A stretch of 64,000 bases of DNA from Lumbricus rubellus (Eukaryota > Annelida > Clitellata > Crassiclitellata > Lumbricidae), in contig OX243814.1 of the NCBI GenBank assembly GCA_945859605.1, forward strand, positions 23,160,548 through 23,224,547. The letters are read 5' to 3'. Below the pieces are notes generated by a model, which was not told the DNA's origin, did no database searches, and saw nothing but the letters and a program-made list of their open reading frames with translations. Every line of letters starts with the position of its first letter. The stretch's first letter is position 1. The translations under genes and the position numbers were made by a program. Shown piece by piece: positions 33,836 to 47,628 of this stretch.

Positions 33836-36800
33836 TCAGTTCTCAGAGGTCACCGCAAACTGAAGTTCAATTTCCCCAGTTTTTGGTCGGAAAGTAACTT
33901 TATGCCTCAGCTTCCAATGCCGCTGCTCATCAGTGATGTCAACTGTTTCTGGTTGCTTTAAGAAATGAACTCCCTGTTTGCTGAATGGATACCAGCGAAG
34001 TTCCTGTCCTTCAACAGGGGGCGACATAAGTCCAGTCGAAACTGTGTGCGAGCTATCCAGACTATACTCCATCCACACAGCAACACCGTTGCATGTGCCA
34101 GAACTGAAATAAAAAGACAAGCATTCAGTTAAAACTTAAAACCATACTGTTGGAATCATATTGTTAGTTCAATTCTCTACATATCTGGAAAATTTTAGAA
34201 TGATTAATCATCAGGCATTAGAGATATAAGAAAACATTTAATTGAATCTGACAGAAAATTGCTTGTAAACTGAAATTTCGGCATATGAAGTTTAAATTTT
34301 CCTATTTTTTATCCGTTCAACTTGATCTCATGAAATTTTGGAATCATATTCTTGGTCCACTTCTCTAAATATTTGGAAAATATTAGCTTGATATGTCATC
34401 AGGTATTAGACATATATGCAAAACAATTTGGTTTAGTTTTTTTAACCACGGTGTAGATGCATAGATAGATAATAGTCATGGGATCACTTCCCGCTACAAT
34501 CCCAAAGGTTGACTCAACCTCATATTTGGTAAAATGGTATCTTAGTAATATGAGCAGAAGGACATGACAGTTGCCTTGCATGGCTACCAGTCAGTTAAAT
34601 TCAACTACTATCATCATCCATTTGTAGTTTTTGTACTATGTGAATTGCAATCGTACTGCAATGAGTCAGCTTGAAATTAAATGAAGATTATATTATTACT
34701 AGAATAACAACACTGCAAGTAAGCTACCAACTGACAAATGTGCAAAAGTAAATAAATTCAAATGATGAGAGTTTTGATTAATCTGTGGCTATAAAAGAAG
34801 GCTTTCCTACCTGCAGAATTCAATCGTTCCATCTCTATCCAACATCTTAATGCCTTCGAGAGAAGCAGCAAAGTTGAGCTGAAGTATGTCGAAGTCCTCT
34901 GTCAGTGGAATAGCTGGATACTCCCAGAGTGGATGAGGCTCCACATAACTATCAGCAACATCGGACGCTGCCTGACAAACACACATACACACAAACACAT
35001 ATGCATACATTGATGTCATCCATTTGAAAAATTCTTATGCTGAATAAACGCCTCACTATCAACTTTAAGAAAAATAAATCCCAGATGGTTCAGTATATAA
35101 CTTAATATTATCATCACTCATATGAACTGAAGTACAATAAGGAAATTTAGACACTAAAATGAATCTTCAAGGGGCGCTACATAAATATGTGATTGATTGA
35201 TTTATTGATAACAGTAATTACAGTAATATGACACAAGAGCCTGATGACGGAACATATGAAACATTCAAGAGCATGGAATACAATACAGTCACTCACCATT
35301 ACCAGTTTATCAAGGGCATCTAGACAGAGGCCCTCACACTTTCCAACTGGTGCTCGGATCTTGTGCAAGTCCTTGAACTCAACAGCAATTGCGCGGATAG
35401 AAGCAAACGCTGGCATCACGATACAGTCATCTGACAAGAGGGAAGACAATTCACATCTCGCATAGAGGTAATAGATGTTGTCCCATGGAAGAACACTTGT
35501 CTGAAAGAACGGCTCTCCAAGAAGCAGATTAACCTGAAGAACAATCAATCAATCACTTTTTTGTTATCGTATCAAGACAGGACAACATAAATGCATCGTG
35601 TTTACAATCGTCTGTAGCTTCTCTATATCTTGGCCGATGTTTAATAAATGTTTTCCAATGGGATGTGGACTATAAGACTTCTTTCTGTCAACCTTCAGGG
35701 CAGGGTGAAAATGCGAGTTGTTGATCTAAGGTAGCATTCATTTTGTCTAGTTTGGGGGAAAATTCTCCAGAGCACATGGTCAGGGTTGTTAGAGATGATA
35801 CGGAATATTTAACATAATTTGCACTTCTGCTCTGGTCTGTTTCCAGCATAATTTCTTAGAAGTTTAGTTGTAAACAAGTGCAAGGCTAAAACGAAGTCTT
35901 TTACCTTTTTTCCTTCGAAATCTTCAGATGTAAGTTCTTCCACAGCTTTGTCTAATACTTGAACACGTTCTTCCAATTGGTTAGACCGGATGTATGCATC
36001 AACAAACTTATGAGAGAGAGGGTTTGTTTGAATAGTGTACACCTTTTAACAAAAGAAAACAGTTTCAAGTTTAAAACTTTTTATTTTTACATATAGGGTC
36101 ATTCAGAAGTTGTGCTATATGTAGTTTTAGAGTTACATGTTCTTCGTAACATACAGATTAGTTACCGTACTTAATACTGCTGTAAAAAGTGATTGACTTT
36201 AACCAACATACTAGCTAATGCTACGATAATAAGGTAATGAAGCAACAGCAATCCAACAACTGACTGACCTTTCCTTCTAGGTTAACAGGCCTGTCAAAGA
36301 GTCTTCAATCAGGAATAGCAGGTGTGAAAATTAATTTTTTTTGGCTGTTTTTCACAAAATTAAATTTAACAAAAATCTGAGAAAGACGGCTAATCATTAT
36401 TTAAATCAGCTAATTCTTTCAAGTGGTTCTCTTCTATGAAACGACATGCAAGACAATCCAAGGTTATTTAAAGTCATGTAGGTCAATTTCCAAGAAAATC
36501 AGAGAAAACAGCAATAGCTCAGCCTAGTATTGTTATATTTTGATAATTCTTTTACCTGTTTGACAACGAAGTAACATATGGCCGTTTTCCCTTAACTTTG
36601 GCCTAGTGATGGTTCGAGAGATTTTCAGACATCATGTCATAATATATCAATGAAGACCGCTAGACGATGAAAGAACTGTTAAACATCAGTGGCAGATCCT
36701 GCATGCTTCAGTAAATCTGAACTTGTTGACATCTGTCAACTTTAGCTGGGAAGCCAATGGTCGTGACACCGTGTGCATGAGTCTGCCGCTGGGGACTCAT

Positions 36801-39800
36801 CTAGCTATGTCAGCATCGCTTGATTACAAAAAAGTTATCTTCTGAATGAGATGAAACAATCATAATATAGACCTGCATATAATGCACCTTTGATTTGATT
36901 TTGCTTTCAATGGTACCATATAAATGCTCAATTAGAGTTATACAATTGATGATGCTTAGGAAAAACAACTGACCTTGTGGGCACCAAGTTTTGCAACAAT
37001 GAGAGGCAGGAGAGATTCATCACTGATACAGAGACAGATACTTTCTTCATCAACAACCTGCAGAAGCAATAAAATAAAACTAAATAACATTAAAATGCAC
37101 TTAACCTTGAAAATAAGAGTAAGCACATATTCCCAAATAAAATAAGGTAAATAGTCAAGCAAGTAGGAGCTACGCAGTACGCAAGTACACATTGATCAAT
37201 GAGAGAGCTGTATTTAATGGTAATTCACAGAATGCTGACATGATTTTTTCATAAACCTGCTAGCATCAACCTCTCACAAAATATTGCAAATCCATTAGAA
37301 CAACTGAGTGAACATGAAATTGTATAGTGGGCTCCTTAAAAGATTAATCTCTATAAAGCAACTTATAATAGTATACAGTTCAGAGTTACTATTTTAGCCT
37401 TATAACATAACATAACTAACTGCATGCTCTAACAGTAATATTGGTGCCTAAAAGTTACACAAAGACCCTAATGTACAGGATGAATTCAAGGCAAAGTTTG
37501 GACGTATCAAAGAGAAATACAGTCACACAAATTAAACATCAAATTCATTACAATCCTATTTACTAATAAATAATAGCAATTACCATGATCTATATTATTA
37601 TAAACTACTTATATCTGCTAAATAGAGACATTTACAAGAAATACTGTGCTTAAAAACTATAAACCTTATAAAAAAACTATGTAACCTCATAAAACATTAG
37701 TTTTCAAACAGAAGTTTCAAGACAGAAACAAAAGCACCTCAGATGAGCAGTGACCTAGCTATAAGATTTACATACAAAGTGATTTAAACTACTTATAAAA
37801 CAATCAGACTATGCAATAGCACAGTCTAAAGCTTACGTCAAGCAGAGCGTCTGCAAAGCAACCGTTTCTGCCTCTGTCGTTGAGCATCCCAACTCGCGTG
37901 CGACTGCAGGCGATGTGAGCGCCACATACACAGAGTGGCATCGAGTTTGTCTTCGGTCCACTACAATGAAAACAAAGACAATACAATCATAATGAATATA
38001 CATATATACATATATATATATATATTCAATACAAATGATTTAATTTACAAAAATGAAACATAAATTATTCAAAAATATAAAACAAATGTTGTAATTGTAG
38101 TGCTGAATGGCCATCTGACAAATGAGGTGCAGAATGGATGCAGTGCAAACCACAGGCAATTAAATTTATACATTCAAATCATGTTTTTATCCGATTTATT
38201 TGAATCATAATTATGAAGTACATGATAATCAGTCAAAAAAATCTGTAATGGAAATAATCAAAACAAATGGAACAGATCACTTTTTTGATTTATCTGGAAA
38301 GAAATTTGAAAAATACTTTTGGGGCTTCTTAGCAATAAACCTGCATTTGTACCACAATGAAACAAACGAACAAAAGCTGATTCGGCTTATCAAGTCATCT
38401 CCCATTAAGTTATCATCAAAGCAATTATGGTAATCATTACGATAACTATAATAACAGTTAACATAAGAGCTTGCACGACACTAAAGCATACCAATTAATT
38501 ACTATAAATGCAATGGAAATTATTCACATATGCAAAATTGCATAATATATGTAAGGCATAAACAGTGCCCAAATGCTTAGTATTAAAACAAATTAGTCCA
38601 TCCATGGTACACACTTGTTCGTGTCGTTGAGTTCGAACCACATGCTGTATTCATCATGGAAGCAGTGAACTTTAAACCGGTCTGATTTCTTAACATCGAT
38701 CTGGCTGACAGGATAATAGACAGCTTGCATCCAGTGATCTCTCCACTACAAAGAAAGCACATCAACGCCTTCAAACCATATATAAAATATATTCAGAAAA
38801 TCAAAATTACTAATACGACCAAACCATGAACCAGTGTTCCATTTCAATTTGCATAATTTTCTCAAAGAAAGCTCCACATATTGTCTTGCCAGCTGTGCAA
38901 GAAATTAGGAGTTTCACTGGACATAATTAAATTATGCAGCAGACGCCAATATTCAACCAGAATAATGGAAATAATATGTTACACTGTTACAGGCATCACA
39001 TTTAAACATATATGTTAGGCACATCAATTCAGCTGAAGGCCTTACAAACTATGATGCTACATTCTTCTGTTTATTGCACTCAGCCCCAATTAACTCCCCT
39101 TTTTAAGAATCGTTGTTTCAAATGAGAAAGTAAAGTTCTGTTCTTTGATGACAGGTGAAGTTCTGTTCTTGGTCATCCTTTGTTTACATCTTACACCTAC
39201 GAAAACCTTTCAATATCACTTGCTAGGAAGATGATGCTCAAATCAACATTTTATTTAACACTCGTCTTGTGAATCATTTGTGCAGCTGCAGTATGTTGCA
39301 TTCAAAGAGCTTCTGTGCTTTTAATGACAAATAAACTCTTCCTTAAATCACTGAAGATTCAATTCCCACTAGTTGCTGTGTACTCCACAACACTTCATTT
39401 AAATCTGTGACACCTGAAACTTGTTGAGTTGGCTAATGTTGCTCGTACTTGGGCATTGTTTTCAATATATTGTCTCTCACTGACTATGTAAATGGTGATC
39501 ATACAAATATATTTACATACATAAGGTCAAATGACAGAGCTCTGTAATATGTCCAGTACCTGGATGCTGTTTGGAGTTGGATGAGCCCACCATGGTGCCG
39601 TGCTTAGCATAACCTCTGAGCGCATATCCATCTGCAGCTCCCACCACATGAATAGCACTTCACAGTGACCACCCTGTAGCGCTTCCACGGCCACTTCTTT
39701 GTAGTCTTTCAATTCAATCGACTCTTTGCGACAGAAGTCAAAACTGAATAAGTACAAGAACGACGACAGACCTTTTAGTCTTTTACTGAATTAGTGCCTT

Positions 39801-42800
39801 TCTTTTTCATCAGCTGAACAGAGCTATAGTGTCAATGGAAAGTGCATGCAACCACATGTATGTAAGGGACCAGCAAAGTGTGTAGTTAAGACCGTTTCAT
39901 CACTTGTTCTGGACAATCTGATCATAGTTCTGCTCAGTCACCATCTTATTTTGATTGGCTATCTTGGTAATTCTTCATCTAAATTGCTGGGTGACCTTCC
40001 TAGTAATATAAACATCCATTTTGGACCTTTCTTTCATGCCAATGTATTTTATAATTATACATTTTCTTACATTATTGCACTAAATTAGTTGCAATAAAAA
40101 AATGATAGAATTGATGCACTGAATGTGTCAATCTTGTATGATTTCATGCTTTGATTAATTCCTTTCTATAATTTCTATAATAAACTTCTAGGAAGTGCTA
40201 TGTCAAAATATTAACAGTGCGTTATTCAGATTTAGTGACTATTTATTAAAATAAAGAACTGCACTAAAATAACTCTCAGCAACCATCAACTTTTTGCTTT
40301 TCAAAGGGCATGTAATCACTCACCAAAGATGCTAGCAATTAGGCCTGCTATGAAGCCCCAGTTGCTTCCAAACCTATGTCTCTAAAATTTTGCATTGCAT
40401 AGTCCTGCACACACATTTATTATGAGTCTTCAATTCACACAATGGATGATCACCTGACGGGAAGAGTGCAAACAGTAAATCAAGAAAGTGGTTACATTTC
40501 ACATCCACATTTTTAACATGTTAATAATGACTCTAACTCGTTTCCCAGTCACTTTCAGTAAAATGGCATCATTAAAGAGCTAACTTTTAAAATGATCCCT
40601 TTAGTGTAAGAAACTATTCAATTCTATAATTATTAATTTAATGACTGGTTTGTTCAATTGACCATCAACTGAGAAATGCCACTGTTATCTGATGACATAC
40701 AACAGAAGTTCTTTGATTACACATGAAATCAGTTCAATATGCACTGTCTTAAGATAAAGTACCTGAACACACAAACAGGTTCTGTGATTGGATCAAAGAG
40801 TTCATATGTGGCCACACCCAACTGAAGGTCATGAACTGCGGCTGTTCCAGGACAGATGGCCACTTCAGCAGGAGGCATTACTGATTCGCCGTTCGGTAAG
40901 CTAATTGGCTCAAATGTATTCCATCGCTTGAAGAATCGAGAACTGACGACTTGTATGTAAACAGTTGCAGCAGCTGGCACCACAATACAATCATCCTTAA
41001 AATATACAAAATATACCACAGCCTCAACACCAGCTCTATTTTATAACATAAAGCAAAGCACAAAATGCATTTGTTCAATTACAAAAAAACTACTAATAGC
41101 TTAAGTAATCACTTCACAAAGGAACATCAGCAGAAGTTCAGACACAACAGAACAAAATAAATGCAGTATGTTTTGGATTTCGTCAAGTACATATAAATTT
41201 TAGTTCTAAAGCCAGTGTAATGTGATCTTTAACCCAAGGTTAAGAGACCAACAGACTGGAAAACTGGCCAGCTAAAGAGGCGTAAATGCTCGAAAGGTGG
41301 CCTGGTTATCTGCCATCTGTACCTAGGCGTCAGAGTACACTACTGTACATGCAATTTCTGCAGCAGCGATGTTCTAGCAGCACACACATCTATGATTCAG
41401 AAGGGATTACCTGATCTAAGAATATCTAAACTGCAACGAAGCAGACGCCATTACAAGTGGTCTAGACGACGAGAGTAAATATGGAACAGAAAAACTACTG
41501 CGCTGCCAACGGCCTCAAAAGTTAAGAGCTACGACATTAACACATGTTGCAAAAAGCATATGCCATCCATGGGTGATGAGAGAGATAAGGGAATGGATGC
41601 ATCTGTTGAGTATGTGCTTCAATGTATCTCAGAAAGGAGACAAGTTGTAATGACTGCAAGCAGCAAATAAAGTTGAGAAAGAGAGTAAGAGAGAGAAACA
41701 GCAGGGTTCACAAAATTCAACATTTAATATATTGGAAACAGCCTCATGGAGATTACATGGAGATCCTTTAAACCTCATTGTCCTTAGACTCATCAATTGC
41801 ATTGGGTTTTTTAAATTCAAAAATGCAAGTTTACTAAGTCCAGAGAACACAAATTGTCCCATACATAAACGCATTACATTCCTTCAAAGATAACTGTTGT
41901 CACCAGTCTCTGACAGTTTGTCATCTATATATATAAAAATGAAACTTTCCAATAGTTCCTGTTAACACCACGCCGAAAGCTACGCACCGAATGTCGTGAA
42001 AATTTACCAAAACCTTCCATTCAAATAGCACCGTGTCTTAAGATTTTTCCACCCCAAAAAACGCAATCGTTTCCACAAAAAGTTAACTTTGCAATCCGTT
42101 CGTTCGCCATTTACAAATTCAACACGTCCCACACGGCTAAACGCTGTCTCCAAACACAGCAGACGAAACATCAATGATGTCGCATCCTGTGACGTCATAA
42201 GCGATTCGCGGCCTTCCCCAAAGCGGCCTTCACGGCGTGACGGAGGAAAGGAGAGGAGGGAGCGGGACGAAGACGGTGGGGAGGAAGCGGAGGGGGAGGG
42301 GAGGTGGAGGTCGAGGGGGAGGGGTAGGAGAGGGGAGGCCTTTCCCCAAAGCGGCCTTCACGGCGTGACGGAGGAAAGGAGCGGAGGGAGCGGGACGAAG
42401 ACGGTGGGGAGGGAGCGGAGGGGAGGTGGAGGTCGAGGGGGAGGGGGAAGGGGAGGGGCGGGGGAGGGAGGCGGAGGGGAGGGGGAGGGAGGGGGAGGGG
42501 AGGCAGGGGAGGGGAAGCGAGGAGGAGGGGAAGGGGAGGGGAGGGGGAGAGAAGGGGAAGGGGGAAAGGAAGGGGGAGGGGAGGGGGAGCCTCTTTTCAG
42601 CCACAGCAACGCGTGGCCGGGTTCAGCTAGTAAACTATAAATTGACATCCTGTTTCTTAATGATTTACCGACACTACCTCACTGGTGGACACAAGAAACT
42701 TTGCTTTCACCAATATATAAGTTATGATCCCAACTTCATATTTTAAAATCTGTCAAAAATTTTGCTACTAATATTTACAAAGGAAGCAACCAAATGGTAA

Positions 42801-45800
42801 TATTTTGAAATAATAATATCATGTGTTCGTGGATAAACTACACCAGCCAGACATGAACACAAAGTTACAAAAGAATTGCATCAAACAATTGTTAATCTGT
42901 TAACTGACATTTTTCACAGCTAGTTTACTTTATTTCAGACATACACTGATGATGATGATGATGATGGTTCTCTGCCCAAAGGCAGGTTCATTGGCTGTCA
43001 CGCCCCTGGGGATGAGATGAGTGAGGTGGTTTCCCGTTGCCTTCCCCACCGACAATGATGGGTAAGCAACTTGCCCAAGGTCGCTCCGCAGTAGCTTGCG
43101 CCCCTGTGTCCCAAACGTGCTAGCCCGAGATATCTAAATCTCTGAGTGTCAACTCCCAGCCCGGGGCTTGAACTGCAGCCCGTTGTATCCAACAGACGAA
43201 TGCCGCTCTCGCTTACCGATGTAGCTAACTAGGCCAGTTATTATACATACACTAATCAAAGTTTTAAAATGAAGCAATTGTGAAGAAATGTTTTTAATGA
43301 AAACCTACCTCCAAAAGACATTTATGAGCATGATTGAATGTACCGATTGCACCTTCACCAATTAACTCCGTATCAAAGACTTCAGTGACAAGAATGTTCG
43401 CTCTTTCAGCCATATCAGCACCTGAAAGGAAATGTCAGTCAAAATGACGTATCTCAGGAGATTGCTGCAGAAACTTTCACAGACAGTGAGCACTGCAAAA
43501 TAGAATTTTTATATAGATTAACACAAGAATAACAGACTATGACTAATTGCTGTACTTAATTATGTACTATTGTTCCCATAGAACTGAATTGGAAAATTAG
43601 ACTGTAGCACATACTAAACAATTCTTTCCAACAGATCACTGACAGAGTGAGCCCTGGAACATATGGCCTCAGCATATGACAACGTCAACTTTACTAATTA
43701 ATGTTTATAATGACAATAAGTCTGCCTGTTAAAGTACCTGATCCAACAGTTACTTCCGTTGATCGCTTAGGAATCAGATTAATCTTTGCCTCAAATCCAT
43801 TGTCTTTTATGATTTGACGTGCACAGTCAGCCATTGGCTTAAAGGCCTACAATGAAAAAATGTATACAATGATTTATATAATTGGAATTAATCAATTTAA
43901 ACATTCATGCAATCTTACATACTAACTTCTATAGCACAATTATTGCAATGCACAAGGCATCAACAAATCGTCAAGACAAACCAAAGCAAAATGTTAATTT
44001 ATTGGAGGAGTCCCGCCAAAATCTGAAGACTCACTAAACTATACTAAATTTCCACATTCATCTGATCGACAATCAAACAGCTAACTGGCAACACCGTTTA
44101 ACAGCCAATCACAAAAGACTTCATTCATCACTCAATGCAGCTAATGATGAGAATTGTTCACAATTTATAAGCATTAAATTGTTTTAATTCTATTTGAAAA
44201 TTATTAGCATAAAAACAGCTTGTCCCATTTGCTCCTAAATTGCTCATTTATTCAGTGAATTTAAGCAGTGCATGCTAAAAAATGCTCTTACAAATACTCT
44301 AGCTTCAAACAAGAAAAAAATATGCGGATCAAAATCTAACACAGTGATACGTTAGCACAAAGACTTTTATTAAATAAAATGGATTTCAATGGTGTCTGTC
44401 TTCACAGAGCAAATAAAAACTAAGCTGGTTTGTTAGACTGATTCATTCCAAACTGACAAGAGAGAGCACACATCGAAGTCAAAACAATTGGATGAACCTC
44501 GCAAGCAGTGATGACATCCGCTCCTGATCGTGCAGCCATCATCGATAACAGTCCAGAACCTGTTCCAATGTCGAGCACACGAGCGTTCTGGCCACGCCGA
44601 TGCATCGTGTCAATGGCTGCTCTCAACGCCTGCTCATACTTCTGATTCTGTACAACATATTTATGTCTTGCAAGGTCAATATTCTGACAAGGATGCTGAA
44701 TTTTTATGTGGAACTTGCATTAATGAAATCATTTATTTTCACCTCCAATTTCAAAATTTTCTTTCACAAAAATATTCCTGCATCACAGAAGCACCGTGCA
44801 ATGCTAAAAGCTTTGGGGAGCTTGATGACACTTTCCATTAAGAAGAAAATGAGAAGAGTTGTCTATTATGCTAGGCTTGAGGAGGCAGCCATGAGCATAA
44901 ACTATAAAGTGTTAGCGACTTCATTTTCTTAGCCTTGGCATATGACGGCAGGTGGCCAATCTTCTCCCTCCAACAGTGCATCAGTAAATCTTAGCACCAG
45001 TGTCAATACCTGTACAGTAGGTAATGTTCCTCAATGAAGAGTTTTGGCATACATGGAGTATCAGGGGCATATATTTTTCAGCTAATATGCAGTGTATTTG
45101 GCATTGTAACTGCAGTACTCATTAATTGTCACTTGAGGGGTGTTGGTGAAGCAGAAATCTCAAAACATTTCTACATTGGCAAGGATTTGATCGTCTCGAT
45201 TCACAGGCAGACGCGCTAACCACAACACCATCAAGCCTTTACATCAAGTGCAATCATTGTAAGTAAACAGCTCAGTGCAACTATGTTTAATCTGGAAGAT
45301 GTTTGTCAAGACATACCCTTTCTGTGTCATGCAGCATATCAGCGTATGATGACCTACAATTCAGACAATTAATATTCTTTTACATCCAGAAAATAATCTA
45401 ACTGAACATAAATTTAACAACTGAGTGCATCAGTAAATCTTAGCACCAGTGTTGATAAGTTTGAAAGTGAAGAAACCTACGCTTCGTGATTACATGCGCT
45501 TTTGAAGTTAGAAGTTGGTTTGCAGATCGCACTTTTGTCCCGTAAATTTCAAATGGATCCGGATAAAGCTCATGACACGAAAGGCCGTTTCCATCGACAG
45601 AATATCGAACAAATCCACCCTTTAGTTTTATTCGGCATTATCTCCTATTTCTGTACTTCATCAAAATGTCCTATTTACATTAGGCCTACTAACTCGGAAC
45701 TCGTGTTAATTTCTTGTTAATTAATTACATACTGAGCGCATTGCATCATGGGATGCGGCTTATAAGGTCGCAGCGCTCTACTGTAGCGATTTCTTGGGCG

Positions 45801-46047
45801 GCAATACTGTTTACATAGACATGCACGAAGTCTTCGGGATAAACTTTAAGATAACACCAAAGTTACGAGGAAAATCAGCCAACTCTGTTCCGGATTACGC
45901 TAATAACGCTAAAAACATGCCGACAGCGTTACAAGCAAGCATGTAAACCAACCTTGCCACCTCTTGATGGTAGTCGTAGTTGTCATTCTGAACAATCCAC
46001 TCAATTTTCCCAGTAACTGGGCTTACCCTTGACACAAAAGTACTCAT
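33836..46047 (-). CDS. PRMT7: Protein arginine N-methyltransferase 7, complete
   Basis: Fourteen coding exons in transcript order: 46047-45953, 45353-45317, 44647-44498, 43846-43738, 43421-43309, 40995-40763, 39743-39560, 38745-38615, 37960-37837, 37057-36974, 36042-35905, 35533-35297, 34971-34811, 34103-33836. All introns are GT-AG and all phases join, giving 687 aa (human about 692). PRMT7 makes monomethyl-arginine from S-adenosylmethionine in nucleus and cytosol and has two tandem methyltransferase modules (family knowledge). Visible in module 1: N-terminal [23 protein letters not shown] motif [12 protein letters not shown] at residues 68-79; the double-E loop [12 protein letters not shown] with E144 and E153; the family's W-containing loop APWWAHPTP. 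Module 2 is degenerate, with [20 protein letters not shown] and HPLWEYP, ending in [10 protein letters not shown]. Introns hold a Helitron and SINEs. I saw no truncation or stop. Confidence 0.95.
35163..35215 (+). repeat. SINE 3' tail
   Basis: CTTCAAGGGGCGCTACATAAAT followed by repeated GATT units matches the tail form at 6905 and at 58990. Only the tail is present; it lies in a PRMT7 intron. Confidence 0.5.
41924..42631 (+). mobile_element. Non-autonomous Helitron in a PRMT7 intron
   Basis: The left end TCTATATATATAAAAATGAA is the usual animal Helitron 5' end. The right end has the short hairpin GCCAC-AGCAACGC-GTGGC followed by CGGGTTCAGCTAGT, ending CTAG before T. There are no inverted repeats and no target duplication, as expected. 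The element lacks Rep/helicase. The interior is a duplicated 127-bp unit and a long purine tract. Long open frames here come from the purine bias and are not genes. Confidence 0.82.
42211..42595. repeat. 127-bp tandem duplication leading into a G-rich purine tract
   Basis: CCCCAAAGCGGCCTTCACGG starts near 42217 and again near 42344; each copy runs on through GGAGCGGGACGAAGACGG. From about 42400 to 42590 the plus strand is almost purely G and A with dozens of GGGG runs. The lower strand is a polypyrimidine; triplex or G-quadruplex folding is plausible. Confidence 0.9.
42960..43250 (-). repeat. tRNA-derived SINE, third type
   Basis: On the minus strand: TAGCTACATCGGTAAGCGAG as box A, GCAGTTCAAGCCCCG as box B, then GGGCAAGTTGCTTACCCATC, a central segment of the kind seen in deuterostome SINEs. 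It ends in a CAT-repeat tail. Lies in PRMT7 intron 5. Confidence 0.7.
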
Positions 46048-47100
46048 TTTAAAAACAGTCGTGATCTGTTTGCAGAAACTCAACATTAATTTATAATCAT
46101 TGAAACAATTAATCCGTCATCCATTGACTCAATCGGTTTTTATGCCGACCATCACCATGTATCTAAGGCCTCGAGGTACAAATCGCCCAATACATTTTGA
46201 TCCGTCCGTCCGTCAAAAATTACTGCGTTGGTCCGGAGCTGCAGTAAGCTTACTCTTGGCCCGATCAAATCAAGCAATATTATTATTGCGTTTAGTTTTT
46301 AGTATTAAAATATGGCATTTGCGGAGACTGCACACATGAAGGGACGCAATAACAAATGCGATAATAAAATTTAATCAAATTAAGCTAGACAAATGCTTAT
46401 GTAAGACTTAGGCTAGGTCTAGAGACAAAATTGGAACTTAGGCCTAAGTGCACTCTTAGACTAAATTCACGGAAGCCGTGAATTCCGTCATTTTCGATAT
46501 TCCCGTGAACGGATGAATTTTCAAATATGCAACAAATTTCTTCAAATAGCCTAGGTCACATTTGCCACAACTTTTGGCAAACACTGAAACTGCGCCGGGT
46601 GCCTAGGCTAGCTGAGACTGCATGGGTGTGGGGCATTCCGCAGTCTAGGCCTATAGGCCTAGTCCCTCGATCGATCTGTGTTTTTTTAGGGGTTCCGGGT
46701 TTCTGAGAGGGAACAAACAAATGATCGTTCGGCGGGCGATTTTCGCTTAGCAGCGTATAGTATTTTGACTCTTGGCCAAGTTTCATGTTTTTTCGATGAT
46801 GTTTTGTTGCCAATTTTACTTCTGACCCCTTCTATAGGCCTAACTATAGGCTAGTAGGCCTAGTATATCGTCAGTTCAATAGAATTGTTCTACATGTTAC
46901 ATATAGGCTATAGGGCCTAATATGCATTTAAACAAGATAACGAAAAACTATCGCATTTTTCTGGGAGCGGGAGAAAATCCTCAATATGCAATTTATTGGG
47001 GTGGTGTGGTGCAAATAACAGCTCTCAATTTTGTCGGGAATTTTCTCCCAGAGATGCATGGATTAAACATGGGGCATTCCGCCCGTAGAGGCAAGTGGGG
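46048..47100. other. PRMT7 upstream region
   Basis: Presumed 5'UTR and promoter of PRMT7; several TAGGCCTA palindromes occur at 46640-46920. An 85-aa minus-strand frame at 46556-46813 has no recognisable similarity. No TATA box or other core element could be assigned. Confidence 0.4.
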
Positions 47101-47268
47101 GGACTCGATGGCGCATTGGATAATACACTGACTTGGAAATCAGCGGACCTGAGTTCGATTCCCCATGCCCCCGGATCCGTAGGATAGGTGTGCTTTGTAG
47201 GCTGCTATCAGCGCCGTTGTATTGCAGATTCTGTTCCGTTAGAAGCAATGATTGATGTTAACTGCATA
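47101..47268 (+). repeat. tRNA-derived SINE with well-kept tRNA-like head
   Basis: GGACTCGATGGCGCATTGGA, an anticodon-stem-like TGACTTGGAAATCAG and GAGTTCGATTCCC resemble a tRNA. The following TTGTAGGCTGCTATCAGCGC body is shared with the SINE at 18990. It ends about 140 bp before the MULE. Confidence 0.75.
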
Positions 47269-47425
47269 GGCCTAATATAACAGACTCGAAAGAATAGTAA
47301 TGTTATTATCATTGATATCAATGGTTATTATATCTATGCTCGAATGCGTTACCAATGGTAGGCAATGCACCAGCCTATTTTGCGATCTCGTTATCAACTC
47401 GAGATTGATATGACAGAACGCTACG

Positions 47426-47469
47426 TTTAATGTAACGCTCTTGAAGAGGCACACATGAATATTCATGAA
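47426..47469 (+). repeat. MULE left terminal inverted repeat
   Basis: Exact inverse of 53151-53194 over 44 bp. It contains the palindromic CATGAATATTCATG. The transposase's first exon starts 160 bp inside, so the promoter must lie in or next to this arm. Confidence 0.9.
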
Positions 47470-47628
47470 AATATTTAGAATATGACGTCACTAAGCTTAT
47501 GAATATTTATAAAACGTTTACGGGTAAACATTAGCGTATACGTTAAAGAGCAGGGTCATTCATCTATTTGTCGTAGCGCAGACGAAGTTCTGAAATTTTA
47601 CTGCTTTAAAGTAATTAATTCTCCAGAT

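Noticed and set aside
42089..42746. Several long open frames on both strands (Gly/Glu/Arg-rich or Pro/Ser-rich)
   Set aside because: They arise from the purine tract and tandem duplication inside the Helitron; composition is pure low complexity with no domain.
46556..46813. 85-aa minus-strand frame upstream of PRMT7
   Set aside because: No similarity, no splice sites linking it to PRMT7, whose start codon at 46047 fits the family N-terminus.
47101..47175. Functional tRNA gene
   Set aside because: A- and B-box motifs are present but the body continues into a SINE tail shared with 18990; the cloverleaf is incomplete.
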